Origin: Bacteroidales bacterium
GTDB lineage: Bacteria > Bacteroidota > Bacteroidia > Bacteroidales > UBA4181
DNA length: 6,265 nucleotides
Assembly (NCBI GenBank): GCA_031287245.1
Contig: JAITTD010000063.1
Location: forward strand, 1 to 6,265
Reading direction: 5' to 3'
Made by a program: the position numbers and the translations under genes. Positions 5,908-6,265 of the stretch are shown here, piece after piece. Each line of letters begins with the position of its first letter. Within the stretch, counting starts at the first letter, position 1. The notes under the pieces are model-generated. The model saw only the letters and a list, made by a program, of their open reading frames with translations. It was not told the origin of the DNA and did not search any database.

Positions 5908-5944
5908 CACAAAGGACACAAAAGGTTTCACAAAGAGCACAAAG
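5908..5944. repeat. CACAAAG repeat cluster
   Basis: CACAAAG or CACAAAAG occurs at 5908, 5917, 5929 and 5938, spaced 9, 12 and 9 bp: two pairs joined by GTTT. This looks like a dispersed low-complexity intergenic repeat. It makes the minus strand read as a Cys/Leu-rich pseudo-protein. Confidence 0.6.
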
Positions 5945-5997
5945 AAACGTCCTAAGCAAAACCAAGTTAAATTTAAACCTTAAATTATAATGTCTAT

Positions 5998-6265
5998 ATG
6001 AACAAAAAAGTAATATCAATGAATTGTAACGCATTGCGGACGCTGTTGCTATCCGTATGCGTTGTGTGTATCGGTGCGCTGTCGCTGTCTGCGCAGCAGA
6101 GCATTACGGTGACCGGTACTGTGAACGACGCCAACGGCGGAACGATGCCCGGCGTCAATGTGGTGATTCAAGGTACCACTACAGGGGTGGTGACGGACGC
6201 CAATGGTAACTATACCATTACGGCGCCCAATGCGGAATCGGTGCTGGTTGTTTCCTACATCGGGT
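5998..6265 (+). CDS. SusC/RagA-type TonB-dependent outer-membrane receptor, 5' part only
   Basis: Only the first 89 codons are present; the frame is open at the window edge. Residues 1-32 are a signal peptide (KK start, long hydrophobic core, cleavage likely after LSA before QQ). Residues 36-89 fit the carboxypeptidase-regulatory-like beta-sandwich that opens SusC proteins: VTGTVND, PGVNVVIQGTTTGVVTDANGNYTI and LVVSYIG. A TonB plug and a 22-strand barrel should follow. SusC proteins usually work with a SusD lipoprotein to import glycans or peptides; the substrate cannot be inferred. ATG 5998 gives a normal signal peptide; ATG 6019 is a possible alternative. Its G/C-rich codons contrast with the A/T-rich leader. 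It lies far downstream of a sigma-54 and a housekeeping promoter and is not obviously part of the lptC cluster. Confidence 0.88.
   Translation, partial: MNKKVISMNCNALRTLLLSVCVVCIGALSLSAQQSITVTGTVNDANGGTMPGVNVVIQGTTTGVVTDANGNYTITAPNAESVLVVSYIG

Noticed and set aside
5908..5944. CACAAAG repeats as a CRISPR array
   Set aside because: Units are only 7-8 bases with 2-5 base gaps, far too short for repeats and spacers.
5756..6034. 92-residue minus-strand frame rich in Cys and Leu
   Set aside because: It is the reverse reading of the CACAAAG repeat cluster and A/T-rich leader, overlaps the receptor start, and shows no coding features.

Overview
The window reads as chromosomal DNA of a Bacteroidetes bacterium, most likely order Bacteroidales. 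Four things point there. The right edge opens a SusC/RagA-type TonB-dependent receptor. Three places match the Bacteroidetes housekeeping promoter (-33 TTTG or TTG, 19-20 bp gap, -7 TAnnTTTG). Start codons are preceded by A/T-rich sequence rather than Shine-Dalgarno boxes. A coaX / TPR protein / lptC gene order is, as I remember it, typical of this phylum.

Layout. Positions 1-489 hold no gene. They contain a large nested inverted repeat (55-216), a leftward housekeeping-type promoter (374-409) that may make a non-coding RNA through that repeat, and a rightward sigma-54-like promoter (459-475). Next is an EamA-family drug/metabolite transporter (493-1413). Positions 1414-1546 carry helically spaced TATAAC motifs and a promoter nearly identical (34 of 36 bases) to the leftward one at 374-409. 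This promoter leads a compact rightward cluster: a secreted aldose 1-epimerase (1547-2701), type III pantothenate kinase (2708-3439), a secreted TPR protein (3484-4818) and the LPS-export lipoprotein LptC (4793-5368). Gaps are 6 and 44 bases, and the last pair overlaps by 26 bases, so they are probably co-transcribed. The cluster joins sugar anomer conversion, the first step of CoA synthesis and cell-envelope assembly.

Positions 5369-5997 are a gene-free but signal-rich leader before the receptor gene (5998 to beyond the window). In order it holds a consensus housekeeping promoter, a 23-bp dyad, a full-consensus sigma-54 promoter merging into a (CA)8 tract, two oppositely oriented arrays of TRTAAC-type motifs at 10-21 bp spacing, a small hairpin and a CACAAAG repeat cluster.

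No new protein system is visible; the coding genes belong to known families. The most unusual material is regulatory: the sigma-54 promoter in front of a SusC-like gene, the inverted duplicate of the galM promoter facing a gene-free structured region, and the phased operator-like arrays. All functional statements are read from sequence alone; no alignments or folding programs were run.
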